This document shows, piece after piece, positions 36,087-45,326 of a DNA stretch of 64,000 nucleotides. Source of the DNA: Anaerolineae bacterium (GTDB lineage: Bacteria > Chloroflexota > Anaerolineae > Aggregatilineales > Phototrophicaceae). The position numbers were made by a program, and so were the translations under genes. The notes below the pieces were generated by a model. It was not told the DNA's origin, did no database searches, and saw nothing but the letters and a program-made list of their open reading frames with translations. The first letter of the stretch is position 1. Every line of letters begins with the position of its first letter. Location: positions 1 to 64,000 of the forward strand of contig JALHNB010000017.1 of NCBI GenBank assembly GCA_022843745.1. The letters run 5' to 3'.

Positions 36087-37328
36087 ATGTCAAAGTTCTG
36101 GTTTATTTCCGCGCCATTGTTCGGGCATCTGGACTGGGGCGGCTTCCTCAAAACTGCGCAAGTTTTGCACCAGCAGGGACATGATGTCACCTGGGTGAGC
36201 GAAAATTCGATAGCCGGGCCAGTGACAGCCGCCGGAGTACCTTTCGCGCCTGTGCGCAAAACGGGTTGGCTGTGGCCACCACCTCCCGCGCCGGACTTGA
36301 CCACCATCCCACCGCAGCAAGCCGTCATGCTACGCTATCGCCGTGCGCTGGATACATGGCTCAGTGAAGATTTGGTTGGCGACGCGGTTGAAGCTCTCAT
36401 CGAACTAGCGGCGCAGATCGGCAAACCGGATTTGATCGTGACCGACCCCTTTTTGAGCGCGGCGGCATTGGCAGCAGAAGCGCTCGAAGTACCATTGGCG
36501 GTGTGCGGCTGGCCTGCTCAGAAAGAACTCAATGAGGATTTTTTGTTCCCTGTGCAAAAAACGCTCGGCAGCGACAGCCAGGAACGCATCGCGCGTTTGT
36601 GCCAGCGTTTCGGCCTTCAGGGGACAAACTTTGCGAAAGGCCCCACGCCATCGATTCTCAGTTCGCATCTGCATGTGAGCTACTTTAATCGCTTGTGGTT
36701 TCAGGCGGATGCGGACAATCTGCTCCCGCAAAATCTGTTCGTCGGCGGCAAGCCAAATCCGCCGCAGGATGCACCGCCGCAGTGGTTAACCGATATTCCG
36801 CAGGAACTTCCGCTGGCGCTGATTACATTGGGGAGTGTGTTTACGGGCGATCTGGGTTTCTTTAGTTGGGCAGCGCAGGCAGTCGCGCGACTTCGGCACA
36901 TTCCCATCGTCGTCATCGGCTGGAATCCGATCACGCCGGAAGCCAAAGCCGAGCTTAAAGCAGCCCTGCCCCCGGTCACACGTTTGCTCAATTGGGTCGA
37001 TTTCGATCATTTATTACCGCGCACAAAGCTCATGATTCATCATGGCGGCATGGGTACGACTCACGCTGCGTTGGTTCATGGCATCCCGCAGATCGTCGTC
37101 CCCCACGCTGCCGATCAACGCGGACAGGCACGTCGAGTCGCCCAGGTCAAAGTTGGGCTGAATTTAACCGCACACGATGTCCGTCATGGGGCGCTGCTGG
37201 AAGGCGCTAACGCATTGATCCGCGATCAGGCGGTGAAAGATAACGCTCGCCAATTTGCCGAGGATATGGCCTCGCTCGGTGGGGTAACTAAAGCGGCTGA
37301 AGTGTTGGTGTCAATGACAGCCTCATGA
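36087..37328 (+). CDS. UGT/MGT-type glycosyltransferase (GT1, GT-B fold)
   Basis: A 413-residue glycosyltransferase. The N-terminal acceptor domain opens FWFISAPLFGHLDWGGFLK. The C-terminal donor domain has ALITLGSVFTG, then the family signature HHGGMGTTHAALVHGIPQIV followed by PHAADQRGQA. It belongs to the macrolide/sterol/ecdysteroid UGT group that moves a sugar from a nucleotide sugar to a small hydrophobic acceptor. It shares its last 6 bases with the converging methyltransferase gene. Acceptor unknown. Confidence 0.9.
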   Translation: MSKFWFISAPLFGHLDWGGFLKTAQVLHQQGHDVTWVSENSIAGPVTAAGVPFAPVRKTGWLWPPPPAPDLTTIPPQQAVMLRYRRALDTWLSEDLVGDAVEALIELAAQIGKPDLIVTDPFLSAAALAAEALEVPLAVCGWPAQKELNEDFLFPVQKTLGSDSQERIARLCQRFGLQGTNFAKGPTPSILSSHLHVSYFNRLWFQADADNLLPQNLFVGGKPNPPQDAPPQWLTDIPQELPLALITLGSVFTGDLGFFSWAAQAVARLRHIPIVVIGWNPITPEAKAELKAALPPVTRLLNWVDFDHLLPRTKLMIHHGGMGTTHAALVHGIPQIVVPHAADQRGQARRVAQVKVGLNLTAHDVRHGALLEGANALIRDQAVKDNARQFAEDMASLGGVTKAAEVLVSMTAS

Positions 37329-38111
37329 AGCTTTTTTGCCCATGATAATGATGTAATTGTGGTCGAATTTGGCATCCGGCGTTCCGGCGTACTGCGGGTG
37401 CATCCACGCCGCCACAGCTTCCGGCGCTTGTACCAGCATAATCTGCAAACGCTCGATAATGTCCGGCGAACATCCCTGCCGTTCCGACCATGTGACCAGA
37501 TTTGTGCCGCTTTTGGTGATCTGCTCGGCGGATTCAACGGTTAATCCGGCATCGAGGAACATCCCGCGCCATTCGTACATCGCGTAGATTCGATTGTGGC
37601 TGGGGTCGCGCAGACGTTCAAAAGAATCGACGTAGCGGGCTGCCCGATCATCCTCTGGCACGAGTTGATCTTCGACCAGCAGAATTCCGCCCGGTTTCAA
37701 AACTCGCGCACATTCGCGCACAAATTTGAAGCAATCCGCGAAATGATGCGGTGCGATCCGGCATGTCACCAGATCAAAAACGTTGTCGGCAAACGGCAGA
37801 TTTTCAGCATCACCGCCGGAAAACTTAACATTATCCGCGCCCTGCTTAACAACAAAATTTCGCGCGGCTTCCAGCATTTTCGGTGTCAGATCACTGGCGA
37901 CCACATGCCCCACTAACGGCGCAAATCGGAGTCCGGTATGCCCGCCACCTGTGGCGACATCCAGCACCCACCAATCGGGCTGCGGCTGCGCGAGTTCAAC
38001 CAAGCGCTCTAAATCCGCGCCCTCGGCATGGCTTTTGCTTTCGACATAGCCCTGCGCGTATTGTCCAAAACGCTGCTGAACCTGCGCTTTGAGATCGTTG
38101 TCGGTGGGCAT
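37323..38111 (-). CDS. Class I SAM-dependent methyltransferase
   Basis: A 262-residue methyltransferase starting MPTDNDLKAQVQQRFGQYA at ATG 38111, with GGGGAG upstream. Motif I is VLDVATGGGHTGLRFA, the acidic residue lies in VVASDLTPKMLEAA, and motif IV in NVFDLVTCRIAPHHFAD, then VLKPGGILLVED. It resembles UbiE/BioC-like small-molecule methyltransferases. It converges on and overlaps the glycosyltransferase by 6 bases, so they are not one operon. Substrate unknown. Confidence 0.88.
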   Translation of the reverse strand: MPTDNDLKAQVQQRFGQYAQGYVESKSHAEGADLERLVELAQPQPDWWVLDVATGGGHTGLRFAPLVGHVVASDLTPKMLEAARNFVVKQGADNVKFSGGDAENLPFADNVFDLVTCRIAPHHFADCFKFVRECARVLKPGGILLVEDQLVPEDDRAARYVDSFERLRDPSHNRIYAMYEWRGMFLDAGLTVESAEQITKSGTNLVTWSERQGCSPDIIERLQIMLVQAPEAVAAWMHPQYAGTPDAKFDHNYIIIMGKKAS

Positions 38112-38140
38112 TGTTTGTCTCCCCAAAAATGATACAAAAT

Positions 38141-38208
38141 GGGCGCATGGCCCCACACACCGATAAGTGCCTCGGTGCAGGTGGATTTCCTTTGGTCACT
38201 ATGCGCCC
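38141..38208. repeat. Wide-spaced GGGCGCAT/ATGCGCCC inverted repeat (family A variant)
   Basis: The 8-bp arms GGGCGCAT (38141-38148) and ATGCGCCC (38201-38208) flank about 50 bases holding CCGATAAGTGCCTCGGTG. The right end continues CCTACAAG as in other family A copies. It lies in the methyltransferase 5' region. Confidence 0.5.
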
Positions 38209-38233
38209 CTACAAGCATCGGCAGTTTTTTTTC

Positions 38234-38262
38234 GTAGGGGTGACTCGGCGAGTCGCCCCTAC
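38234..38262. repeat. GTAGGGG...CCCCTAC palindrome (family A)
   Basis: A near-perfect palindrome (GTAGGGGTGACTC / GAGTCGCCCCTAC) preceded by TTTTTTTT. On the minus strand, downstream of the ZIP gene, the stem is followed by a T-run (AAAAAAAA on plus is absent; the T-run is on plus), so as a terminator it would work poorly for ZIP. Confidence 0.65.
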
Positions 38263-38287
38263 AAACCCGGCATTTTCACGCGCGAAC

Positions 38288-39487
38288 CTAGAATTTCACC
38301 AGGAAAGCCGTAAAGTACATCAGCGCGATACCAACAACAAGGCCGCTGAAATTCACCCAGTTAATCACGGGCATATTCATACGGGCGCTGTCACGCACCA
38401 CTAATTTACCGACTTCCCAGACAACCTGAAGTATAGCGCCAACACCGATTGCTAAAAAGATCGTCGCCAAAACGGGGTTGAACGCAAAGCCGCCAATCCA
38501 TGTGCCGAGAATCGCTGGGCCGCCCGCCAGCAAAATCAGGAGCGCGAAATGCTTCAAGCCGGGGTTGTGACGCACAATCGGCACGGTGATGCCCACGCCT
38601 TCGGTGATATTGTGCAGCGTGAAGCCTAAAATCAGGAATGTGCCGAGCGCTGCCTGACCCAATGCGAAAGCCGCGCCAATCGCCAGTCCTTCGCCCAGAT
38701 TGTGCAAACCGATACCAAGCGCGATGCGATACGAAATGCTCAAGGGATTGCTTTCAGTGCCTTTTTGGGCATTACCAACCGCCAGCAAAACACCCAGCGA
38801 AATCAGCGCGATAAAAATTACCAGCGGCACGCCTTGCCAGAACGCCGGAAGTTCAGCGGCAAATTCATTCGCGTCCAGCCATGTCCCGATAGCCAGATAG
38901 ACCAGCAGGCCAACCGTCAGCGACAGAATAAAATTCATCGCCCGCGTACCTAACTGCCGCATAAAGGGATACCATAGTACGCCCAGGAAAACCGGGACAA
39001 CGCCGACATAAAGCCCGATAAGCCCAAAACGGGTAAACAAGCTTAATGAGGGAGACGGCGTTTCTACGGCAACGCCAACTTCGCCCACAAACAGCGTGCC
39101 TAGTCCCGAAACCAGTGCGATATGATGTGTTTCATCCTGAACCCAGGGATAGGGAATCGTGAATGTGGCACTCCCCAGACGTGGCAGTGTGTTTGAGGGT
39201 TCAGCAGTAAAGCCAAAATAGGCATCGTCCACCTGTATCTGCGGGATCGTCACGGTTTGCGGGCCATCGTTGATGACTTCGATGCGTATAATCCCCGGCT
39301 CTGGCAGCGTAATGCGCTCAATGGCGATCTGCTCAACAGGCGGCCCCGCCAAATCGCTCAAGCCGCCCCCTGTCACCACCAGATACGTGAGAACCACGCC
39401 CAATAAAAGCAGCGGAATCAGCGCCAACAACCAGACTGAGCCTGAAAAACCCTTTGGTGTCGTCGCGGTGGTTGTCTGGGTACTCAT
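38288..39487 (-). CDS. ZIP-family metal transporter with N-terminal extracellular beta domain
   Basis: A 399-residue membrane protein. Residues 17-37 are a first helix, and about 50-140 form a beta-rich extracytoplasmic domain (EPGIIRIEVINDGPQTVTIP) that ordinary ZIP proteins lack. The ZIP core follows, with the two metal-path motifs HNLGEG (about 262-267) and HNITEG (about 292-297). ZIP proteins import Zn, Fe or Mn. The start is ATG 39487 with AGGGGGG upstream; its ATGA overlaps the stop of the upstream oxidase gene, so they are translationally coupled. Metal oxidation and uptake may be linked; this is inference. Confidence 0.85.
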   Translation of the reverse strand: MSTQTTTATTPKGFSGSVWLLALIPLLLLGVVLTYLVVTGGGLSDLAGPPVEQIAIERITLPEPGIIRIEVINDGPQTVTIPQIQVDDAYFGFTAEPSNTLPRLGSATFTIPYPWVQDETHHIALVSGLGTLFVGEVGVAVETPSPSLSLFTRFGLIGLYVGVVPVFLGVLWYPFMRQLGTRAMNFILSLTVGLLVYLAIGTWLDANEFAAELPAFWQGVPLVIFIALISLGVLLAVGNAQKGTESNPLSISYRIALGIGLHNLGEGLAIGAAFALGQAALGTFLILGFTLHNITEGVGITVPIVRHNPGLKHFALLILLAGGPAILGTWIGGFAFNPVLATIFLAIGVGAILQVVWEVGKLVVRDSARMNMPVINWVNFSGLVVGIALMYFTAFLVKF

Positions 39488-40602
39488 ACCTGTCCCCCCT
39501 GTGTTCCTTTGCGATCCCACTCTTCATCCAGGCCGACTTCCGCTAAAGCCGAAGCATAATCTTCCGGCTGAACGGCGTTAAAAAAGCCCATCCAGCCGAG
39601 TTCCGCGAATTCGCTGACGTGCGCGTGGAACATATACTTGCCCGGCCAACGAAAGCGAAATTCGAGAATCCCACGCTGCCCCTGTGCCTGCATGATCGTA
39701 TCGACTAAACGCAATGTAGGCTGAAGCGTCGTACCTGTGTCGTAGTAATCGAAGAAATTGGCGTGCAGATGGAACGAATTGATAAGGTCAAATTCGATGA
39801 TATTGATAAGGTAGATACGCACAAGTTCGCCCACTTTGACCGGGATCGGGCGGCGCATGAATTCGTGGCCCACCGTATTCACAGCGTAAATTTCGTTGCC
39901 ACCGTCAAAATTGGTGTCAAAGGCGTTCATCATCATCATAAATTCGCGGGCAGGTGGTCGTCCAGCTTTGGGGTCGATGATAAATGAGCCGTACATGCCT
40001 TTGTGAATGTGCCGCTTGAGGGGTGTCGCGTGGCAGTGATAAAGGTGGCAACCGAACGGGTCAGCGTCAAATTCATAGGTGAAATCTTCACCTGGCAGCA
40101 CTTCGCCGCGCCCAACGTGGGGGATGCCATCCATCTCTGAGGTATGAAATCCGTGAAAGTGCATGGTATGAGGGTGCGTACCAAAATTTGAAAAGTGAAC
40201 TTTCAGATGATCTCCTTCCGTGCAGCGGATACTCGGCCCTGGCACACGCGCGTTAAATGCCCACGCAGGGAAGAAAATCCCCGGCGCGATCTCAATTTCA
40301 ACATCACCCGCGCTGACCTCATATTCGCGCACCGTTTCGCCATTTTCATCGGTGCTGACCGTCCCAAAATCCCAATCCACCAGCATTTGCATCGGGTCAA
40401 AGCCATTGCGCTCATGATCGACAGCGCCCATGAGCATTTCGCTCATATTATTGTGAGCGCTGTGTTCGCTGTATTCTTCCCCGGTAGGAGTGGGAGTCTC
40501 CTGCTGCGCTCCCATTGATTGAGCGATCAGGCCCGTCCCCATGACGCTGGCCGTTGCGCCGATTCCAACTTTCAAGAATCGTCTTCGCGTTACATCATTC
40601 AC
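39484..40602 (-). CDS. Tat-exported multicopper oxidase
   Basis: A 372-residue multicopper oxidase. The start is GTG 40602 (VNDVTRRRFLKVG) with GGGAG 8 bases upstream, giving a twin-arginine signal at residues 6-11. Copper motifs are HPHTMHFHG (about 143-150), HLYHCH (about 186-191), FHLHANFF (about 277-284) and MFHAHVSEF (about 324-332). The short length and motif order resemble two-domain laccase/nitrite-reductase-like oxidases. It likely oxidises a metal ion or phenolic substrate with O2 outside the cytoplasmic membrane. The stop overlaps the ZIP transporter start. Confidence 0.9.
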   Translation of the reverse strand: MNDVTRRRFLKVGIGATASVMGTGLIAQSMGAQQETPTPTGEEYSEHSAHNNMSEMLMGAVDHERNGFDPMQMLVDWDFGTVSTDENGETVREYEVSAGDVEIEIAPGIFFPAWAFNARVPGPSIRCTEGDHLKVHFSNFGTHPHTMHFHGFHTSEMDGIPHVGRGEVLPGEDFTYEFDADPFGCHLYHCHATPLKRHIHKGMYGSFIIDPKAGRPPAREFMMMMNAFDTNFDGGNEIYAVNTVGHEFMRRPIPVKVGELVRIYLINIIEFDLINSFHLHANFFDYYDTGTTLQPTLRLVDTIMQAQGQRGILEFRFRWPGKYMFHAHVSEFAELGWMGFFNAVQPEDYASALAEVGLDEEWDRKGTQGGQV

Positions 40603-40762
40603 ATGACACACTCCCAAATAAATTATTTCGATTGATATAAGCAACATTTTAGCCCAGCCGAAAAATATTGTCAACAAGTGGTAACTTTATTTTAAATTGC
40701 CCTCTTACCAAATCGCGCAGACGCTTATAATAGGCGGCTATCAACTCGTGAACTGGACGACT

Positions 40763-42586
40763 ATGCTCTCACTACTGCGTATTCATTGGCATTTTCTCGT
40801 TTTGCTGGGGCTGTTCATCGTGGCGGTGATGGCGCAGCGCATCTTTCTCCCGGCGATGGAAGGTGGCGACGAATACCTGAATTACAATTACGTTCAATTC
40901 TTAGTGAATGAAAATCGCTTACCAGACCGCGCCACGTCTCTAACCAACAGTATGCAGCAGCAAAGTGGTCAGCCACCATTGACGTATTGGACGGCCTCCC
41001 TGCTCGTGCGGCTGTTTAATGTGCCAATGGACGGCTCACTGGAACGCTACGAGACGCTTAAAAACTTCTGGTATGCGCCGCCCGACCTCTGGAATCGAAC
41101 GGACAATCGAAACGTGCATTTTCAAGGTGCGGGCGATCAGTCCTTCACAACGCCCATTATGGAACGCAGCGACCAGATCATACGTTTTGCCGCCCTCCCA
41201 TTTGGTATCCTGGCGGTAATTGGAGCATATGGTGCATCGCGCGAAATTTTTGCACGGGGGTCATGGGCGCTGGTGGCGGCGGCGATTTTTGCGTTCACGC
41301 CGCAGATGGTTCACATCAGCGCGTTCGTCAACACGGATGTCGGCACAACGGCTTTCAGCACACTCGTTATCTGGCAAATCCTACGATTACTGCGTTTCGG
41401 TGCTTCCCCAACGCGGCTGTTGTGGATCGGGATTCTGCTGGGGCTGGGTGCACTGGCGAAGGTCAACACCTTGTTAATCGCCCCGGCGGTTGGTGTCGCT
41501 CTGCTCATCGACGGGCGCAACCGCAAAATTTCGTTCCTTCAATTGATTGCCAATGGGTTGATTCTGGGGCTGCCGCTGGTGTTGATGTTTGGCCCCTGGG
41601 TACTTTATGGCGCACTGAGTTATCAAGACCCCATCGGAACACTCACGCATCTCCGACCCGGCTATTTTTTCGACCAACCGCTGAATTTGATCGACCTTGT
41701 GCCGCTGTTCCCGGAAGTTTACCTCGGCTATTGGGGCAAACTCGCTGCCGCCGTTTATCTGCATCCGGCGACTTATACCGTACTTGGCACACTTCTGGTA
41801 CTGGCGATATTGGGTTACGCCCGTTGGCTGATTTCCCGCCGCGCCATTCCATTTGTAGCGGCGCACAGCAGTGCGCCCAACGATAATCTGGTCAAACAGC
41901 AAGTTCTCGTCTTAGCAATCGTCTTCATCGTCAGCGCTGCCGGACTGATCCACTGGTTGCAAACGATTCACTTTATCACCGGGCGGCTGATGTATAACGC
42001 GCATATTGCCGTCGCGATTGGCATCACGGGAGGCTTATGTTTTCTCGCGCCCAAGCGTAAATCTTTGCAAATTTATGCACTTGGCGTGATCGTCGCTGCT
42101 GGCCTCTTGCTTGCACCGATGAGTTTATACACAGCCTATTCACCGCCGACGATCCTCACGCGCGAGCGGCTTCCGGCGATCCAGGGCAACCCTGTCGATT
42201 TCGAGCATACGATTCGCTTCCTCGGCTTCAACCAGGAGAGCGAGTTTTTGCAAGGTGATTCGCACACGATTCAACTGTGTTGGGAAGTGCTGCAAACCAC
42301 GACACGTCCGGCGGCATTTTCGGTCAAGCTGGTTCACGACGGCCAGATCATCGCGGATCGCACATCCGTGCATGGCATGGGGCGCTATATCAGTACACTC
42401 TGGAAGCGCGGCGATATTTTCTGCGATACCGTCGAAATTCCGATCACCGCGCAACCACAAGCCGGACAGGTTTATGATATTTTGCTGGTGCTGCTGGATG
42501 CGCGGACTCAAGCTGTCGATTGGCAGGCGACTACACCCGATGGTGAGCCGATTCAATATCCCTTTATCGGAAAAGTGACCGGATAA
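40763..42586 (+). CDS. GT39/ArnT-like membrane glycosyltransferase, shorter paralogue
   Basis: A membrane protein of about 607 residues, clearly related to the one at 21512-23740. After the first helix, MEGGDEYLNYNYVQFL carries the Asp-Glu pair, then QQQSGQPPLTYWTASLL, ASREIFARGSWALVAAAIFA and GALAKVNTLLIAPAVG. About ten helices are followed by one extracellular beta-type segment (LCWEVLQTTTRPAAFSVKL); the paralogue has two such segments. Start choice is uncertain: ATG 40763 has weak upstream signals, and GTG 40748 or TTG 40697 are in frame. It likely transfers a lipid-linked sugar outside the membrane. Confidence 0.75.
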   Translation: MLSLLRIHWHFLVLLGLFIVAVMAQRIFLPAMEGGDEYLNYNYVQFLVNENRLPDRATSLTNSMQQQSGQPPLTYWTASLLVRLFNVPMDGSLERYETLKNFWYAPPDLWNRTDNRNVHFQGAGDQSFTTPIMERSDQIIRFAALPFGILAVIGAYGASREIFARGSWALVAAAIFAFTPQMVHISAFVNTDVGTTAFSTLVIWQILRLLRFGASPTRLLWIGILLGLGALAKVNTLLIAPAVGVALLIDGRNRKISFLQLIANGLILGLPLVLMFGPWVLYGALSYQDPIGTLTHLRPGYFFDQPLNLIDLVPLFPEVYLGYWGKLAAAVYLHPATYTVLGTLLVLAILGYARWLISRRAIPFVAAHSSAPNDNLVKQQVLVLAIVFIVSAAGLIHWLQTIHFITGRLMYNAHIAVAIGITGGLCFLAPKRKSLQIYALGVIVAAGLLLAPMSLYTAYSPPTILTRERLPAIQGNPVDFEHTIRFLGFNQESEFLQGDSHTIQLCWEVLQTTTRPAAFSVKLVHDGQIIADRTSVHGMGRYISTLWKRGDIFCDTVEIPITAQPQAGQVYDILLVLLDARTQAVDWQATTPDGEPIQYPFIGKVTG

Positions 42587-42590
42587 CCGC

Positions 42591-43643
42591 ATGAGAATTT
42601 CAGCGGAAACCCTCAAAGCAAAAGCGCACGAACTCGGCTTCAACCTCGTCGGCATTACCCGCGCCGAGCCATCGCCTACGCTGGACGCTTATCTGCGCTG
42701 GATCGACGCTGGGATGCACGGCAGCATGGGCTATATGGCGCGGCCTGATCGCGTCGCCCGCCGCCGCGATGTTAGCCTGATTTTGCCAGGAGCGCGTTCA
42801 TTCGTCGTCGTTGGGCTGGATTATCAAACAACCATAATTCCCGACTCGATTTTGAACGATCCCTCACGCGGGCGCATCGCTGCCTACGCCTGGGGGCTGG
42901 ATTATCATGATATTCTGACACCACGCCTCGAATCATTAGCCGAGTGGTTGCAGACGGAAAGCGGGCAAAAATTTTCGCATCGCGCCTATGTCGATACCGG
43001 GGCGATTCTCGAACGCAGCCATGCCCAGCAAGCAAGGTTAGGTTTCGTCGGCAAAAATACAATGCTCATCAACCCACGCCGGGGCAGCACCTTTTTTTTA
43101 GGTGAAATCCTCACCGATCTCGAATTTGATGTTTACGATACGCCGCACCGCGCGACGATGTGCGGAAATTGTACGCGCTGTCTGAACGCCTGCCCGACCA
43201 ACGCCTTTCCACGCCCGCATGTATTGGACGCACGTCTTTGCATCAGCTATCTCACCATCGAGTATAAGGGTGAAATCGACTCCGAACTGCGTCCGCTAAT
43301 GGACAATTGGATTTACGGCTGCGATGTGTGCCAGGATGTATGCCCATTTCAGCGCTTCGCCCAGCAAAGTCATGAGCGCTCATTTTTCCCCGTTGACCTT
43401 GACCGCATCGCGCCACCCTTAGTCGATTTGCTCACCCTGGACGATGCTGCCTTCAAAACACGCTTCCAGAATTCTCCCATTGAGCGCATCAAACGCGAAC
43501 GACTCGTCCGTAACGCCTGCATCGCCGCCGGAAACTGGGGGCATCCCGACGTTATATCCCCGCTGAAAAATCTCCTCAACGACGAATCGCCGCTGGTGCG
43601 CGACCATGCTGCTTGGGCATTGGCACGTATCGACAGCCTGTAA
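42591..43643 (+). CDS. queG: Epoxyqueuosine reductase
   Basis: A 350-residue QueG, the cobalamin- and Fe-S-dependent enzyme that makes the last reduction to queuosine in tRNA. Two 4Fe-4S clusters are bound by CGNCTRCLNACPTNAF and CDVCQDVCPFQRF. The N-terminal cobalamin-binding part has GYMARPDRVARRRD and ARSFVVVGLDY. The C-terminus has a HEAT-like repeat (DESPLVRDHAAWALARI), normal for the longer form. The ATG follows the GT39-like stop by only 4 bases, so it is probably co-transcribed with that unrelated gene. No other queuosine gene is in the window. Confidence 0.95.
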   Translation: MRISAETLKAKAHELGFNLVGITRAEPSPTLDAYLRWIDAGMHGSMGYMARPDRVARRRDVSLILPGARSFVVVGLDYQTTIIPDSILNDPSRGRIAAYAWGLDYHDILTPRLESLAEWLQTESGQKFSHRAYVDTGAILERSHAQQARLGFVGKNTMLINPRRGSTFFLGEILTDLEFDVYDTPHRATMCGNCTRCLNACPTNAFPRPHVLDARLCISYLTIEYKGEIDSELRPLMDNWIYGCDVCQDVCPFQRFAQQSHERSFFPVDLDRIAPPLVDLLTLDDAAFKTRFQNSPIERIKRERLVRNACIAAGNWGHPDVISPLKNLLNDESPLVRDHAAWALARIDSL

Positions 43644-43749
43644 TAATGATTTTTTGGCGATCCGTGATGGGCGGTCTATGATGGTCTTAGCAAATATCAC
43701 CAACTAAACGCTAAAATATTTTGTTGATTATTCACAAAAAGAAAGCCTT

Positions 43750-44988
43750 ATGAATACATTCCAACGTTATCCGCGCCAATTCTGGTTGGTATTTGCTGGC
43801 TACATCATCAACCGCACCAGCGGCGGGCTGATCTGGCCGTTTATGACGATTTTTATGCGAGAGCAGTTGAATGTCCCCCTGACGACAGTCGCGCTCCTGC
43901 TTTCGATTCAGTCTGTTGCGGGGTTGATCTCTACATCAATTGTTGGCGTAGCGATGGACGTTTTCGGGCGCAAACGCATCATCATCATGGGATTAATCGG
44001 CACGAGTCTGGTACTGATCGCCATGCACAACGCCTATACTCTAGAAACATGGGCGGTGCTGATCGCCTTCTACGGCATTTTCATCCCCGTTTTTAACGTT
44101 GGCGGCAATGCGGTCATCGCCGATATTGTCGATGAAAAACAGCGTGACGGCGCGTATGCCCTGATTCGCATGGCGCAAAATGTCGGAGTCGCTATCGGCC
44201 CAGCCATCGGCGGATTTCTGATCGTCTCGTCATACGGCCTCACCTATTACATCACGGCGGCGGTCAATATCACGCTGGCGGTGTTGATTATTTTCTTTTT
44301 GGCTGAAACACTCCCCGCCCACAAACGTCAGGGGGATGAACGCAAACCCAGCGGTGGCTACGTCAAGCTCCTGCGTGATCGCCCTTTTCTGCTGTTTTGC
44401 GGCGCGTATATCCTGCTTGAAATGGTCATCACGCTCGTCTTTATTTTGCTGCCGGTATATGCCAAAGAAAATTTCGCGATCCCGGAAAATCAATATGGCT
44501 TCATCGTGATGATTAACGCCGTGATGGTCGTGGCTTTTCAATATCTGGTCACGCGCGTTACGCAGCATTATCGCCGGATGCCCATCCTCGTCATCGGGTC
44601 AGCCATTTATGCGCTTGGCATTTTCAGCATCGCGCTAGGGCGCAGTTTTGAGGCGTTCGCGCTGAGTATGGTGATTATCACGACGGGTGAACTGATCGCC
44701 GCGCCAACCTCACTGGCACTCGTCGCCGGGATCGCACCGCCGGATATGCGTGCGCGTTATATGGGCGTTTTCGGCCTGACGTGGACAATCGCTTCCGGTG
44801 TCGCGCCTGTTATCGGCGGCGTTTTGAGCGACAATATTGCTCCAGCGGCGATATGGTATGGCGGTGCAGTGATGGGTCTGGCAGCGGCAGCCGGATTTTA
44901 TATCCTCATGCGCTCAAACCTGATGGAAGAGAAAGTCAAACGCGATGAAGATATGCCAATCATGGCTGTCAATCAGGAAAGCGTATAG
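43750..44988 (+). CDS. MFS transporter
   Basis: A 412-residue, 12-helix major facilitator protein (MFS_1 type). Loop 2-3 reads GVAMDVFGRKRIIIMGL, a match to the family motif GXXXDRXGRR. The N-terminus (RQFWLVFAGYIINRTSGGLIW) resembles YdeE/YfkF-like multidrug exporters. The last 25 residues are a charged cytoplasmic tail. It stands alone between queG and the HMA protein. Substrate unknown. Confidence 0.88.
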   Translation: MNTFQRYPRQFWLVFAGYIINRTSGGLIWPFMTIFMREQLNVPLTTVALLLSIQSVAGLISTSIVGVAMDVFGRKRIIIMGLIGTSLVLIAMHNAYTLETWAVLIAFYGIFIPVFNVGGNAVIADIVDEKQRDGAYALIRMAQNVGVAIGPAIGGFLIVSSYGLTYYITAAVNITLAVLIIFFLAETLPAHKRQGDERKPSGGYVKLLRDRPFLLFCGAYILLEMVITLVFILLPVYAKENFAIPENQYGFIVMINAVMVVAFQYLVTRVTQHYRRMPILVIGSAIYALGIFSIALGRSFEAFALSMVIITTGELIAAPTSLALVAGIAPPDMRARYMGVFGLTWTIASGVAPVIGGVLSDNIAPAAIWYGGAVMGLAAAAGFYILMRSNLMEEKVKRDEDMPIMAVNQESV

Positions 44989-45062
44989 CCGACGTAAAAT
45001 TTGTGGTTTACAATGCGTCAAATCGGAAGACGATCACTTTAATAATATCAGGAGATTAACCT

Positions 45063-45281
45063 GTGGAACGTAAAACTTTCCAAGTACCCAATATCGGCTG
45101 TGACGGCTGTGTGCGCTCGATCAAGAACGAATTAAACGCGATCCCCGGCGTACAAAGCGTAGACGGCGTGGTCGATACCAAGACGATCACCGTCGAATGG
45201 ATTCAGCCCGCCGACTGGAAACAGATCGTGGATGTGCTGGTCGAGATCGAATACGCGCCCGCCGAAACCCAGGCGAATTAG
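45063..45281 (+). CDS. HMA-domain heavy-metal binding protein (CopZ-like)
   Basis: A 72-residue single heavy-metal-associated domain. The metal-binding CxxC is in NIGCDGCVRSIKNEL, and the fold pattern PGVQSVDGVVDTKTITVEW is typical. The family consensus is GMTCxxC; here a Met is replaced by Ile-Gly. The GTG start has AGGAG upstream. Such proteins carry Cu(I) or related ions in the cytoplasm to P-type ATPases; no ATPase is adjacent. Confidence 0.88.
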   Translation: MERKTFQVPNIGCDGCVRSIKNELNAIPGVQSVDGVVDTKTITVEWIQPADWKQIVDVLVEIEYAPAETQAN

Positions 45282-45296
45282 CCCTCATCTCGATAC

Positions 45297-45323
45297 AAAA
45301 AGACCCCAACGTCGGGGTCTTTT
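45297..45323. terminator. Bidirectional intrinsic terminator
   Basis: The stem AAAAGACCCC / GGGGTCTTTT has a 6-base loop (AACGTC). The A and T runs at its two ends let it work on both strands. It separates the HMA gene (plus) from the Nudix gene (minus). Confidence 0.85.
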
Positions 45324-45326
45324 CAT

